Source of the DNA: Aquaticitalea lipolytica
Lineage (GTDB): Bacteria > Bacteroidota > Bacteroidia > Flavobacteriales > Flavobacteriaceae
Length of the DNA stretch: 64,000 nucleotides
Direction of reading: 5' to 3'
Assembly: GCF_014641635.1 (NCBI RefSeq)
Contig: NZ_BMIC01000003.1
Coordinates: forward strand, 124,001 to 188,000
The translations under genes were made by a program, and so were the position numbers. The stretch's first letter is position 1. Each line of letters begins with the position of its first letter. This document shows positions 27,446-35,492 of this stretch, one piece after another. Below the pieces are notes generated by a model, which was not told the origin of the DNA, ran no database searches, and was given only the letters and a program-made list of their open reading frames with translations.

Positions 27446-28321
27446 ATGACATCACTTAAACAAGACATACAACATAAATTAGGTCGCTTAAATGTTTTAG
27501 AAAAAATTATAGCGATTAATGTCTTGGTTTTTGTAATTGGGTTTATTGCTAAACAATTTCTTTTACATAGTAGTAGCTTATTTTGGCTGGAACTTCCTTC
27601 AGATTTTTTTGATTTTTTATATAAGCCATGGACCATTATTACCTATGGTTTTGCTCATTACGGGTTTTTGCACATCTTGTTTAATATGATTGTGCTATAC
27701 TTTGTATCACGTTTAATGCTTAACCTCTTTAATCCCAAAATGGCTCTTAATATTTATTTTTTAGGAATTATTTTTGGAGGACTTGCCTTTTTATTGGTGT
27801 ATAATGTGCTTCCTAAAAGCATGGTGAGTGTAGTTACTGTTTTGGTTGGCGCATCTGCAGGTGTGAGAGCATTATTGATTTTTTTGTGTTCTTATATGCC
27901 TCAAACAGAAGTTAGATTAATTGCTTTTAATATTAAACTTTGGTATTTAGGTGTGGCATTAGTTGTTATAGATATCATGGGTCTTTTTAGTCTTAATCAA
28001 GGAGGAAGTATCGCTCACCTTGGAGGAAGTTTGCTTGGCTATTTATATGCTACACAACTTCAAAAAGGGACAGATATAGGTAAAGGTTTTGAACGCTTTA
28101 CAGATTGGGTGTCTAATCTATTTAGGGCAAACAAGAAATCGCCATTAAAGGCTGTATACAAAAGCAAATCTAATAAAGTTGCAGGCCATACTAAAACCGA
28201 ATTTAATGAGTTTAATAAACAAAAACAGATTGATCTCATTTTAGATAAGATTAGTAAAAGTGGTTATGAAAGTTTAACTAAAGAGGAAAAAGAATTTCTG
28301 TTTAAGGCTGGAAAAGATTAA
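27446..28321 (+). CDS. Rhomboid family protease, second copy
   Basis: 291 aa, starting directly after the stop of the first rhomboid. Catalytic regions are YGFLHILFNMIVLYF, VGASAGVRALLIFLC (GASAG serine motif) and AHLGGSLLGYLYA (histidine). After the last helix a 90-residue basic cytoplasmic tail ends in LILDKISKSGYESLTKEEKEFL, a common tail of the flavobacterial family. Sequence identity to its neighbour is low outside the motifs. Confidence 0.92.
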   Translation: MTSLKQDIQHKLGRLNVLEKIIAINVLVFVIGFIAKQFLLHSSSLFWLELPSDFFDFLYKPWTIITYGFAHYGFLHILFNMIVLYFVSRLMLNLFNPKMALNIYFLGIIFGGLAFLLVYNVLPKSMVSVVTVLVGASAGVRALLIFLCSYMPQTEVRLIAFNIKLWYLGVALVVIDIMGLFSLNQGGSIAHLGGSLLGYLYATQLQKGTDIGKGFERFTDWVSNLFRANKKSPLKAVYKSKSNKVAGHTKTEFNEFNKQKQIDLILDKISKSGYESLTKEEKEFLFKAGKD

Positions 28322-28329
28322 AACACGAT

Positions 28330-29352
28330 ATGAAGAAACTAGTGCTTTTTTTAAATAAGATAGTTTTCTTTTTAAACTCATTTGCTGCTACAATGTTGTT
28401 GCTGGCTTATGTGTTGCCATATGTTGAGCCAAAAAAGTTTGCTTTTTTATCTGTTTTGAGTCTGTCGGTTCCTTTTTTAATAATCTTAAATATTCTGTTT
28501 TTAATTTACTGGCTTCTTCAAGTTAAAAAACAATTACTGCTGTCATTAATAATTTTATTTGTTGGGTTTATCTTCTTAAGTCCGTTATATAAATTTTCGT
28601 CTTCAAAAAACATAGAAGATGAAAATAACATTAAAGTAATGAACTATAACGTGCGTTTATTTAATGTTTTTAAATGGATTAAAGAGGAAAATGTTGATCA
28701 GAAAATTGTAGATTTTATTAATGAAAAGCAACCAGATATTTTAAGTATTCAAGAGTATCGAAGAGATGAAGATATTAACCTTTCAGGTTACGAAAAATTT
28801 GAAGTTATCTCAGGACAGAAAGTTAAAAACGGACAAGCTATTTTTTCAAAATTTCCGATTATAAATTCTGGTTCAATTGAATTTCCTAACTCTTTCAATA
28901 ATGCTATTTATGTTGATATTGTTAAAAACAAAGATACCATTAGAGTTTATAACGTACATCTTCAGTCGATGAAGATTGATGCTAATGCTGATGCATTAAA
29001 GAATGAAACCTCTGAAAATTTATATAGAAGAGTTAGTAAAACTTTTACTATGCAACAATTGCAAGCTGAGCAATTTTTAGAGCATAAAAGTAAATGTCCT
29101 TATAAAATGATTATTTGTGGCGATTTTAATAATACAGCTTACTCTTATGTTTACAAGGAAATAAAAGGAGATTTGCAAGATGCCTTTGTAGAAGCTGGTA
29201 ATGCATTTGGTAGGACTTATGATATTAGATTTTTCCCTGTTCGAATAGATTTTCTTTTAGTTGATGATGCTTTTGAAGTCAATAGCTTTAAAACTTTTGA
29301 TGTTGTGCTTTCAGATCATTATCCTATAATGGCAAAGGTGAAATTAAAATAA
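28330..29352 (+). CDS. Endonuclease/exonuclease/phosphatase family protein
   Basis: 340 aa. Two or three hydrophobic segments (about 1-85) anchor the N-terminus in the membrane. The EEP fold follows with MNYNVRLFN, DILSIQEYRR (catalytic glutamate), VHLQS, ICGDFNNTAYS and LSDHYPIMAKV. It is likely a metal-dependent phosphodiesterase with its active site outside the cytoplasm. Last gene of the plus-strand run; its stop meets the convergent DUF6122 gene. Confidence 0.88.
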   Translation: MKKLVLFLNKIVFFLNSFAATMLLLAYVLPYVEPKKFAFLSVLSLSVPFLIILNILFLIYWLLQVKKQLLLSLIILFVGFIFLSPLYKFSSSKNIEDENNIKVMNYNVRLFNVFKWIKEENVDQKIVDFINEKQPDILSIQEYRRDEDINLSGYEKFEVISGQKVKNGQAIFSKFPIINSGSIEFPNSFNNAIYVDIVKNKDTIRVYNVHLQSMKIDANADALKNETSENLYRRVSKTFTMQQLQAEQFLEHKSKCPYKMIICGDFNNTAYSYVYKEIKGDLQDAFVEAGNAFGRTYDIRFFPVRIDFLLVDDAFEVNSFKTFDVVLSDHYPIMAKVKLK

Positions 29353-29661
29353 TTACATCATTAGGCAATCTACTGTGTCTGCTATAATATGTATTACCAA
29401 ACCTATTCCTAAGAGCCTAGTTTTTTTAAAAAATAGCATTAGTAAGTATGCACACAAGGCGTAGTAGGTGTGTAGCGGATGAAAGTTTATACTACATCTA
29501 TTTGGGTCAAAAATTGGTGTTGCAAGTAAGTGATCTAGGTCTATTAACATTCCGCAAATCATTACAAAAAAAGCAAACTTCCAATGGCTTTTAAAGAAAA
29601 TTAAAGCAATGGCTAATGGCAATAAAAAATGAATTCCGTAATGAACTATTGATTGTATCAT
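29353..29661 (-). CDS. DUF6122 membrane protein
   Basis: 102 aa with four hydrophobic segments. It has conserved acidic and histidine residues (LIDLDHLLATPIFDPNRCSINFHPLHTYYA, HIIADTVDC), typical of the DUF6122 family. It overlaps the WbqC-like gene by four bases. Function unknown; an MBL- or YdjM-like metal-dependent hydrolase has been suggested for similar folds, but this is uncertain. Confidence 0.8.
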   Translation of the reverse strand: MIQSIVHYGIHFLLPLAIALIFFKSHWKFAFFVMICGMLIDLDHLLATPIFDPNRCSINFHPLHTYYALCAYLLMLFFKKTRLLGIGLVIHIIADTVDCLMM

Positions 29662-30284
29662 TGTAACTGAAGTTGTTGAGATTCTAGATACATCATTGCA
29701 TTAGGACCTTCATTACAAATTAAATCTAAAATACTTAGATTAGGAATAAAACCATGCTTGTCATCAAACACCTGAACATAAGGTTTAAAATCTTGAGGGA
29801 TTTCTTTTCTATTGTCAACCAAAAATCTGCAATCATATTGGTTGTCTAATGTTTTATTAAATACTTCAGTAGTCTTGTATTTTAATGGTATTTGTAAACA
29901 TTCGTAAACTGCTTCTAAGCACTTAAAATTAAAGTCTAAAAGGAATTTAAATTTTGAGGTATATAAATGTTTTATATCGTCTTCATAAAACTCAAAAAAA
30001 GGTGAGTTACTATAAGCCGACTGAATTGATTTCCAATGTAAATCTTGCCAGTTTTCATCTTCTGAGATTACAATATCTTTATATAGCTGTCTGTTTTTTT
30101 GCGAATAAACTACAGGAATTGTTAATGGTAATTTACCATTAGCATCATAAATAAACATCCTGTTTCTGTAGGTTTGTTTTTGGTAATTATCACAAACCTC
30201 TAAGATTACTTTTTCTGCATTGGCAATGGCCACAAAAGTTGCTATGCTAGGAAAATAAGTTGGATGTAGCAAAACATTTAGCAT
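29658..30284 (-). CDS. WbqC-like family protein
   Basis: 208 aa from ATG 30284 (MLNVLLHPTYFPSIATF). The frame is open to 30326, but that would overlap lepB and the family starts here. The WbqC pattern is clear: LEVCDNYQKQTYRNRMFIYDANGKLPLTIPV, then DENWQDLHWKSIQSAYSNSPFFEFYEDDI. Relatives are found in polysaccharide loci, but in Bacteroidota the gene regularly sits after lepB. Confidence 0.87.
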   Translation of the reverse strand: MLNVLLHPTYFPSIATFVAIANAEKVILEVCDNYQKQTYRNRMFIYDANGKLPLTIPVVYSQKNRQLYKDIVISEDENWQDLHWKSIQSAYSNSPFFEFYEDDIKHLYTSKFKFLLDFNFKCLEAVYECLQIPLKYKTTEVFNKTLDNQYDCRFLVDNRKEIPQDFKPYVQVFDDKHGFIPNLSILDLICNEGPNAMMYLESQQLQLQ

Positions 30285-30291
30285 TACTAAA

Positions 30292-32265
30292 TCAATCTTT
30301 TTTCCTAATAACAATTGACTTAGCAATTAAATCATGAATCGCTTTTTTATTTTCATTACCAGAAATTGTTAAAAGTGAAAGCCAGCCTAGAAGTGCTTTA
30401 AAGATAAAACGAAGGATAGCAAGAGGTAGTGAAATATATTTATCCGCTTCATTATCCTTTCGAACACTAATTTTAGCAATTGTATGTCCTATTGTTCCAC
30501 CATTAAAACTTGTAAATAATGGATCATAAAGCAAGAATATTAGTATTGAAACTATAATTTTCACAACATTTGTTACTGATTCAAAATGTGTAAAAATTTC
30601 AGATATACTATACATCGCTATTATTATTATTATTGAATCAATTACTGCGGCTTTAATTCTATCAGATATAGAAGCATATTCTTTATCTGAATCTATTAAA
30701 GTTGTATTGTTAAAAGCTTTATTTTTTGCTTTATATTTCTTCATCCATTGATTAAAGCCTACATACACTATCAATAAAATCAAAAAGGGAATGAATAAAG
30801 AAGAAGGTTTACCACTACCACCAACTGTTGTAAAAAATCTATCCCAACGTGGTTTTTTGTTGGCATCCCAACTCATCCAAATAAATACAGGTTTACCAAC
30901 AACATGGTCAAAAGGAACAAATCCCCAAACTCTAGAGTCTTGTGAGTTGTGACGATTGTCTCCCATCATCCAATAGTAGTTCTGTTTAAAAGTATAAGAG
31001 TTAGTTACTTTACCATCAATACTAATTTGATTACCATTAACAGATAGTTCATGACCTTCATAAGTTGAAATAATGCGCTTATATAATGGTAAATTCTCAA
31101 CAGTTAAGTTTATAGTTTTTCCTTCTTCAGGAATGTACATTGGACCGAAATAATCATTATTCCAATTATATCCAGCATCCATTGGGAAAATTCCAGCATC
31201 TCTACGACCTAATGAATCTTTAATTATAGTTATACTTTCAATGTTCGGATGATTTTTTGCTTTAGTAACAGCTTCTTCAGTTGCAGCAGGAATAATATAC
31301 GCTTCATTTTTTTCGTCATAACCAAGTCCATCAGTCATATCATAGCGATCTAAAATATCATACACCTGATTCATTGAACTTAGCTGACCTTTGAATTTTA
31401 TATTGTAAGAAAACTGAATTTTACTTCTGTCTGGCAGTTCATTCTTTTTACCATTTATATAAACGTATCCATCTTTTATAGAAAGAGAATCTCCTGGAAG
31501 ACCAACACAACGTTTTACATAATTTGTCTTTTTATCAATTGGTTTGTAGTAAAACTTATCTGTATGTCTCATGTCTAGCATAGTATCAACAGGCCAGTTA
31601 AAAACAACAATATCGTTTTGCTTTATTTTTTGAAATCCTGGAATTCTCATATAAGGTAACTCAGGATAAGATAAATACGATTTTATTTTTGCAAACGGAA
31701 TTGTATCATGAACCATTGGAGCTGCTACAGTTGTCATTGGTATTCTTGGACCATAATGCATTTTACTTACAAACAAAAAGTCGCCAACTAATAATGTTTT
31801 TTCTAAAGATGAAGTTGGAATAGTAAAAGGTTGAATAAAATAAGTATGTACTATAGTCGCAGCAACAATTGCAAATAATATAGAACTTACCCAATCTCCT
31901 AAGGCAGATTTAGGATGTAAACTTCTGTCTTTAACATGTGCAACATCTACAAAATAATTTAAGTAGTAATTATAAAAACCTAAAGTAACAACAGCTAAGA
32001 GTGTATCTGTTGCAGTGTTTTTTCCAAAACTTCTGGCAGTTTCTACCCAGATTACAGGAAACATAATTAAATTAACAACAGGTACAAATATTAAGAATGT
32101 CCACCACCAAGGTCTGTTAATTATTTTCATTAATACAACAGCATTGTAAACAGGAATAAAGGCTTCCCAAGCTTTTCTGTCAGCTTTTACATATAATTTC
32201 CATGTTCCAAAGCCATGAATAACTTGAACAATCAAGAAAAATATTAACCATTGTGATATTGTCAT
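30292..32265 (-). CDS. lepB: Signal peptidase I with C-terminal RDD domain
   Basis: 657 aa, longer than most LepB proteins. The N-terminal about 115 residues are a multi-helix DUF5684-like module. The peptidase domain has PTSSLEKTLLVGDFLFVSK (catalytic Ser, about residue 150), NYVKRCVGLPGD (catalytic Lys) and MMGDNRHNSQDSRVWGFV. After a transmembrane helix at about 500, residues from about 535 onward form a separate RDD-type module (SISDRIKAAVIDSIIIII, GGTIGHTIAKISVRK). It removes signal peptides from exported proteins. The RDD fusion is unusual. Confidence 0.93.
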   Translation of the reverse strand: MTISQWLIFFLIVQVIHGFGTWKLYVKADRKAWEAFIPVYNAVVLMKIINRPWWWTFLIFVPVVNLIMFPVIWVETARSFGKNTATDTLLAVVTLGFYNYYLNYFVDVAHVKDRSLHPKSALGDWVSSILFAIVAATIVHTYFIQPFTIPTSSLEKTLLVGDFLFVSKMHYGPRIPMTTVAAPMVHDTIPFAKIKSYLSYPELPYMRIPGFQKIKQNDIVVFNWPVDTMLDMRHTDKFYYKPIDKKTNYVKRCVGLPGDSLSIKDGYVYINGKKNELPDRSKIQFSYNIKFKGQLSSMNQVYDILDRYDMTDGLGYDEKNEAYIIPAATEEAVTKAKNHPNIESITIIKDSLGRRDAGIFPMDAGYNWNNDYFGPMYIPEEGKTINLTVENLPLYKRIISTYEGHELSVNGNQISIDGKVTNSYTFKQNYYWMMGDNRHNSQDSRVWGFVPFDHVVGKPVFIWMSWDANKKPRWDRFFTTVGGSGKPSSLFIPFLILLIVYVGFNQWMKKYKAKNKAFNNTTLIDSDKEYASISDRIKAAVIDSIIIIIAMYSISEIFTHFESVTNVVKIIVSILIFLLYDPLFTSFNGGTIGHTIAKISVRKDNEADKYISLPLAILRFIFKALLGWLSLLTISGNENKKAIHDLIAKSIVIRKKD

Positions 32266-32328
32266 AATTATAATTTTGTTTTTTAATCGGTTGTAAATTA
32301 ATAGAGATTGTTACATCTAATTATCTAA

Positions 32329-33030
32329 TTAACCTATGTTTAACACATCTTTCATGGTAAATATACCATGTTTGCCAACTATCCATTCGGCTGCAATAAC
32401 AGCTCCTAAAGCAAATCCATCTCTATTATGTGCTGTGTGCTTTATTTGAATAGTATCTACACTAGACTCGTAAGTTATTTCATGAGTACCAGGAACATTT
32501 TCAATTCGCTTGGCTGTAATGCCTAATTCATTATTTTTTGGAGTTTCTAATGTCCAGTTTTTGTATTCAGAATTTGTAATAATATCGTTTGCTAAGCTAA
32601 TTGCTGTTCCACTAGGTGCATCAAGCTTTTGTGTATGGTGAATTTCTTCAATACTAGTTGAGTATTGAGGCAATCCTTTCATCAATTTTGAAAGTGTTTT
32701 ATTCAATTCAAAAAAGATATTTACGCCAAGACTAAAATTTGATGCATAAATAAATGCACCATTTTTTTCATGGCAAAGCTCTACCATTTTATTATAGTTA
32801 GCTAGCCAGCCTGTAGTTCCAGATATTACAGGAACATTATTCATTAAACAGTTTGTAATATTATCGACAGCAGATTCTGGAGTACTAAAATCTATAGCTA
32901 CATCTACATCAGCTAGATTATAATTTTTGTCTTGACTAGTTACTTTTAAAACGATTGAATGACCTCTTTGAATAGCGATGCCTTCAATAACTTTACCCAT
33001 TTTGCCATAACCTAGTAAAGCTATTTTCAT
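32329..33030 (-). CDS. dapB: 4-hydroxy-tetrahydrodipicolinate reductase
   Basis: 233 aa. GYGKMGKVIEGIA is the nucleotide-binding start. AIDFSTPESAVDN, SGTTGW, SNFSLGVNIF and EEIHHTQKLDAPSGTA are the active-site motifs (catalytic His and Lys). It reduces the dihydrodipicolinate precursor in lysine and diaminopimelate synthesis. It abuts the DUF5683 gene with a one-base overlap. Confidence 0.96.
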   Translation of the reverse strand: MKIALLGYGKMGKVIEGIAIQRGHSIVLKVTSQDKNYNLADVDVAIDFSTPESAVDNITNCLMNNVPVISGTTGWLANYNKMVELCHEKNGAFIYASNFSLGVNIFFELNKTLSKLMKGLPQYSTSIEEIHHTQKLDAPSGTAISLANDIITNSEYKNWTLETPKNNELGITAKRIENVPGTHEITYESSVDTIQIKHTAHNRDGFALGAVIAAEWIVGKHGIFTMKDVLNIG

Positions 33031-33632
33031 TAGAATTTAAAGTTTAAAGTTAAACCTAAATCTGATGAATTTTCCCATTCATTATACTGAAAGTGAGGTC
33101 TTACGGCTAAATTTTCATCTACATTATATTGCAATAAATGCGCATCAACGTTAGCATCGATAATATTTAAAGCGTAAAAGCCAATAGTAACTAGTAATGA
33201 TAATTCTTTGTTACGTTTTAATGTTTGTTGCGCTCTAATAAGTCCATCGCTAGTAACACGAGGTGATCCAGGAGTTGGACCATAAAACTCATCGTCTGTA
33301 AAACCTGCTAATCTCCTTTTATAAGCATCGCGATAACGATCGTAATCTTTATCATTTTGAATGTAGAAATAAACTCCTGTTCCAATAGCTGCATATACTA
33401 TTGGGATTTTCCAGTATTTTTTATTGTATGCTTGACCTAAACCAGGCAAAACAGCTGAGTAAAAAGCGGCTTTAGATGGAGATAAAGCATCTATAGGTTT
33501 TTTTACAACACTATCAATAACCACTAAATTGGTAGAAATTTCAGTTTTAGTACTATCAGTTTCAGTTTGAGAAAACCCAATACAACTGATTAAAAAAAAT
33601 ATAAGGATGCTATGTCTTTGCTTATTTAGCAC
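33030..33632 (-). CDS. DUF5683 membrane protein
   Basis: 200 aa with an N-terminal signal (LIFFLISCIGFSQ) and the conserved core SPSKAAFYSAVLPGLGQAYNKKYWKIPIVYAAIGTGVYFY, followed by a polar loop (YRDAYKRRLAG) and YALNIIDANVDAHL. This is the DUF5683 family that sits between parB and dapB in many Bacteroidota. Its start overlaps the end of parB by 11 bases. Function unknown. Confidence 0.88.
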   Translation of the reverse strand: MLNKQRHSILIFFLISCIGFSQTETDSTKTEISTNLVVIDSVVKKPIDALSPSKAAFYSAVLPGLGQAYNKKYWKIPIVYAAIGTGVYFYIQNDKDYDRYRDAYKRRLAGFTDDEFYGPTPGSPRVTSDGLIRAQQTLKRNKELSLLVTIGFYALNIIDANVDAHLLQYNVDENLAVRPHFQYNEWENSSDLGLTLNFKF

Positions 33633-34521
33633 TTTGAACCAATTTTTTAATTCTGTTAAAATCTTCTTCAGAATGAAAAGGAATAGTAATGGCTCCTTTT
33701 CCGTTCTTACTCACTTTAACGGTTATTTTATGTCCAAAGTATTCCGAGAAATCTTTAACGCCATTTTTAACAAAAGATGGAAGTTCTTCTTTATCAGAAA
33801 TCTTAACTTTTTTAGTAGTATGATAATTTTTCACTAAGGCTTCTGTGTCTCTAACAGAAAGCTGATTAGTTATAATTTTCTCGTAAATATCTAACTGATT
33901 CGTTTGGTCTTCAATATTAATTATAGCACGACCATGACCCATAGTTATAAATCCATCACGCATTCCTGTTTGAATAATTGGATCTAACTTTAACAGACGT
34001 AAATAATTAGCAATTGTAGATCTTTTTTTACCAACACGATCACTCATTTGTTCTTGAGTAAGGTTAATTTCGTCAATTAAACGTTGGTAAGAAAGTGCAA
34101 TCTCAATTGGATCTAAATCTTGTCTCTGAATATTTTCAACTAAAGCCATTTCTAACGATTCTTGGTCGTTAGCAATACGTATGTATGCAGGAATGGTTTC
34201 TAGTCCAATAAGTTTTGAAGCTCTATAACGACGTTCTCCAGATACTAATTGGTATTTATTAAAATCTAATTTGCGAACTGTAATAGGTTGTATTACACCT
34301 AATTCTTTTATAGATGAAGCAAGTTCGCGAAGTGTTTCTTCATTAAAATTTGTACGTGGTTGAAAAGGATTGATTTCAATAACATCTAATTCCAATTCAA
34401 TAATATTACCTACAACTTTATCTGCATTTTTATCTTGTACAGATTTAATATCGTTTGAAGGGTCTTTTAAGAGAGCAGATAAGCCTCTACCTAAAGCTTG
34501 TTTTTGAGTTGCCTTCGCCAT
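33622..34521 (-). CDS. parB: ParB/Spo0J chromosome-partitioning protein
   Basis: 299 aa. LGRGLSALL start, ParB/Srx domain with NPFQPRTNF, VSGERRYRAS (CTP-binding and sliding region) and VENIQRQDLDPIEIA, then a helix-turn-helix (QEQMSDRVGKKRSTIANYLRLL) and a C-terminal dimerisation tail. It binds parS and works with ParA in origin segregation. I could not see an obvious parS (TGTTNCACGTGAAACA) in the window. Confidence 0.95.
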   Translation of the reverse strand: MAKATQKQALGRGLSALLKDPSNDIKSVQDKNADKVVGNIIELELDVIEINPFQPRTNFNEETLRELASSIKELGVIQPITVRKLDFNKYQLVSGERRYRASKLIGLETIPAYIRIANDQESLEMALVENIQRQDLDPIEIALSYQRLIDEINLTQEQMSDRVGKKRSTIANYLRLLKLDPIIQTGMRDGFITMGHGRAIINIEDQTNQLDIYEKIITNQLSVRDTEALVKNYHTTKKVKISDKEELPSFVKNGVKDFSEYFGHKITVKVSKNGKGAITIPFHSEEDFNRIKKLVQSAK

Positions 34522-35285
34522 TAGTCATTCTTTTTAATAATTTCTTTTGCCAAACTTAAATAATTTGCTGCACCTTTACTACTCACATCAAAATTTATAA
34601 TGCTTTCACCAAAGCTTGGCGCTTCACTTAAACGTACATTACGTTGTATTATAGTTTCAAATACCATATCGTTAAAGTGCTTTTGTACTTCTTCTACAAC
34701 CTGATTAGATAATCGCAAGCGCGAATCGTACATTGTAAGCAACATCCCTTCAATATCTAGATTTTGATTATGAATACGTTGAACACTTTTTACTGTATTT
34801 AATAATTTTCCTAAACCTTCTAACGCAAAATATTCACATTGTATTGGTATAATAACAGAATCTGCAGATGTTAACGCATTTAATGTTAATAAACCTAACG
34901 AAGGTGCACAATCAATAAGTATGTAATCGTATGACGATTTTAAATGCGAAATAGCTTTTTTAAGCATATACTCGCGTTCATCTTTATCAACAAGCTCAAT
35001 CTCAATAGCAACTAAGTCTATATGAGCAGGAATAATATCTACGTTTGGAGCTGTTGTTTTTATAATACATTCTTCAGCAGTAGCCGAATGTTCTATAAGT
35101 TGGTATGAGCCTATCTCAACACTTTCAACATCAACACCTAAACCAGATGTTGCATTAGCTTGTGGATCTGCATCTATAAGTAGGACCTTTTTTTCCAGAA
35201 CTCCTAAGGAAGCTGCTAAATTTACTGACGTTGTTGTTTTACCTACGCCTCCTTTTTGATTGGCAATTGCAATGATTTTACCCAT
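34521..35285 (-). CDS. parA: ParA/Soj chromosome-partitioning ATPase
   Basis: 254 aa when started at ATG 35285 (MGKIIAIANQKGGVGKTT), the standard ParA start; the frame continues upstream without the family's sequence. The deviant Walker A is KGGVGKTT. Walker A' is LLIDADPQANATSG and Walker B is YILIDCAPSLGLLT. Its stop overlaps the parB start by one base. Confidence 0.96.
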   Translation of the reverse strand: MGKIIAIANQKGGVGKTTTSVNLAASLGVLEKKVLLIDADPQANATSGLGVDVESVEIGSYQLIEHSATAEECIIKTTAPNVDIIPAHIDLVAIEIELVDKDEREYMLKKAISHLKSSYDYILIDCAPSLGLLTLNALTSADSVIIPIQCEYFALEGLGKLLNTVKSVQRIHNQNLDIEGMLLTMYDSRLRLSNQVVEEVQKHFNDMVFETIIQRNVRLSEAPSFGESIINFDVSSKGAANYLSLAKEIIKKND

Positions 35286-35492
35286 TAATTGATTTGGTTT
35301 TTGAGAACGTAAAAATACGATTATTTGTGAGTTTAAAAAATGTAACTTGTTAACATTGTATTTACAGCATCTTCCTGTTAAAATCAATTTATTTATAATG
35401 TTAAAGGATTATTTCTGCGTTAAATTTATTTTAAATTTTATTTCTTAATAAAGTATGTACTATCTTTATAGACAATCAATTAACAACTCATT

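Noticed and set aside
33622-35285. A parS site near parAB
   Set aside because: I found no match to TGTTNCACGTGAAACA or a close variant in this region.
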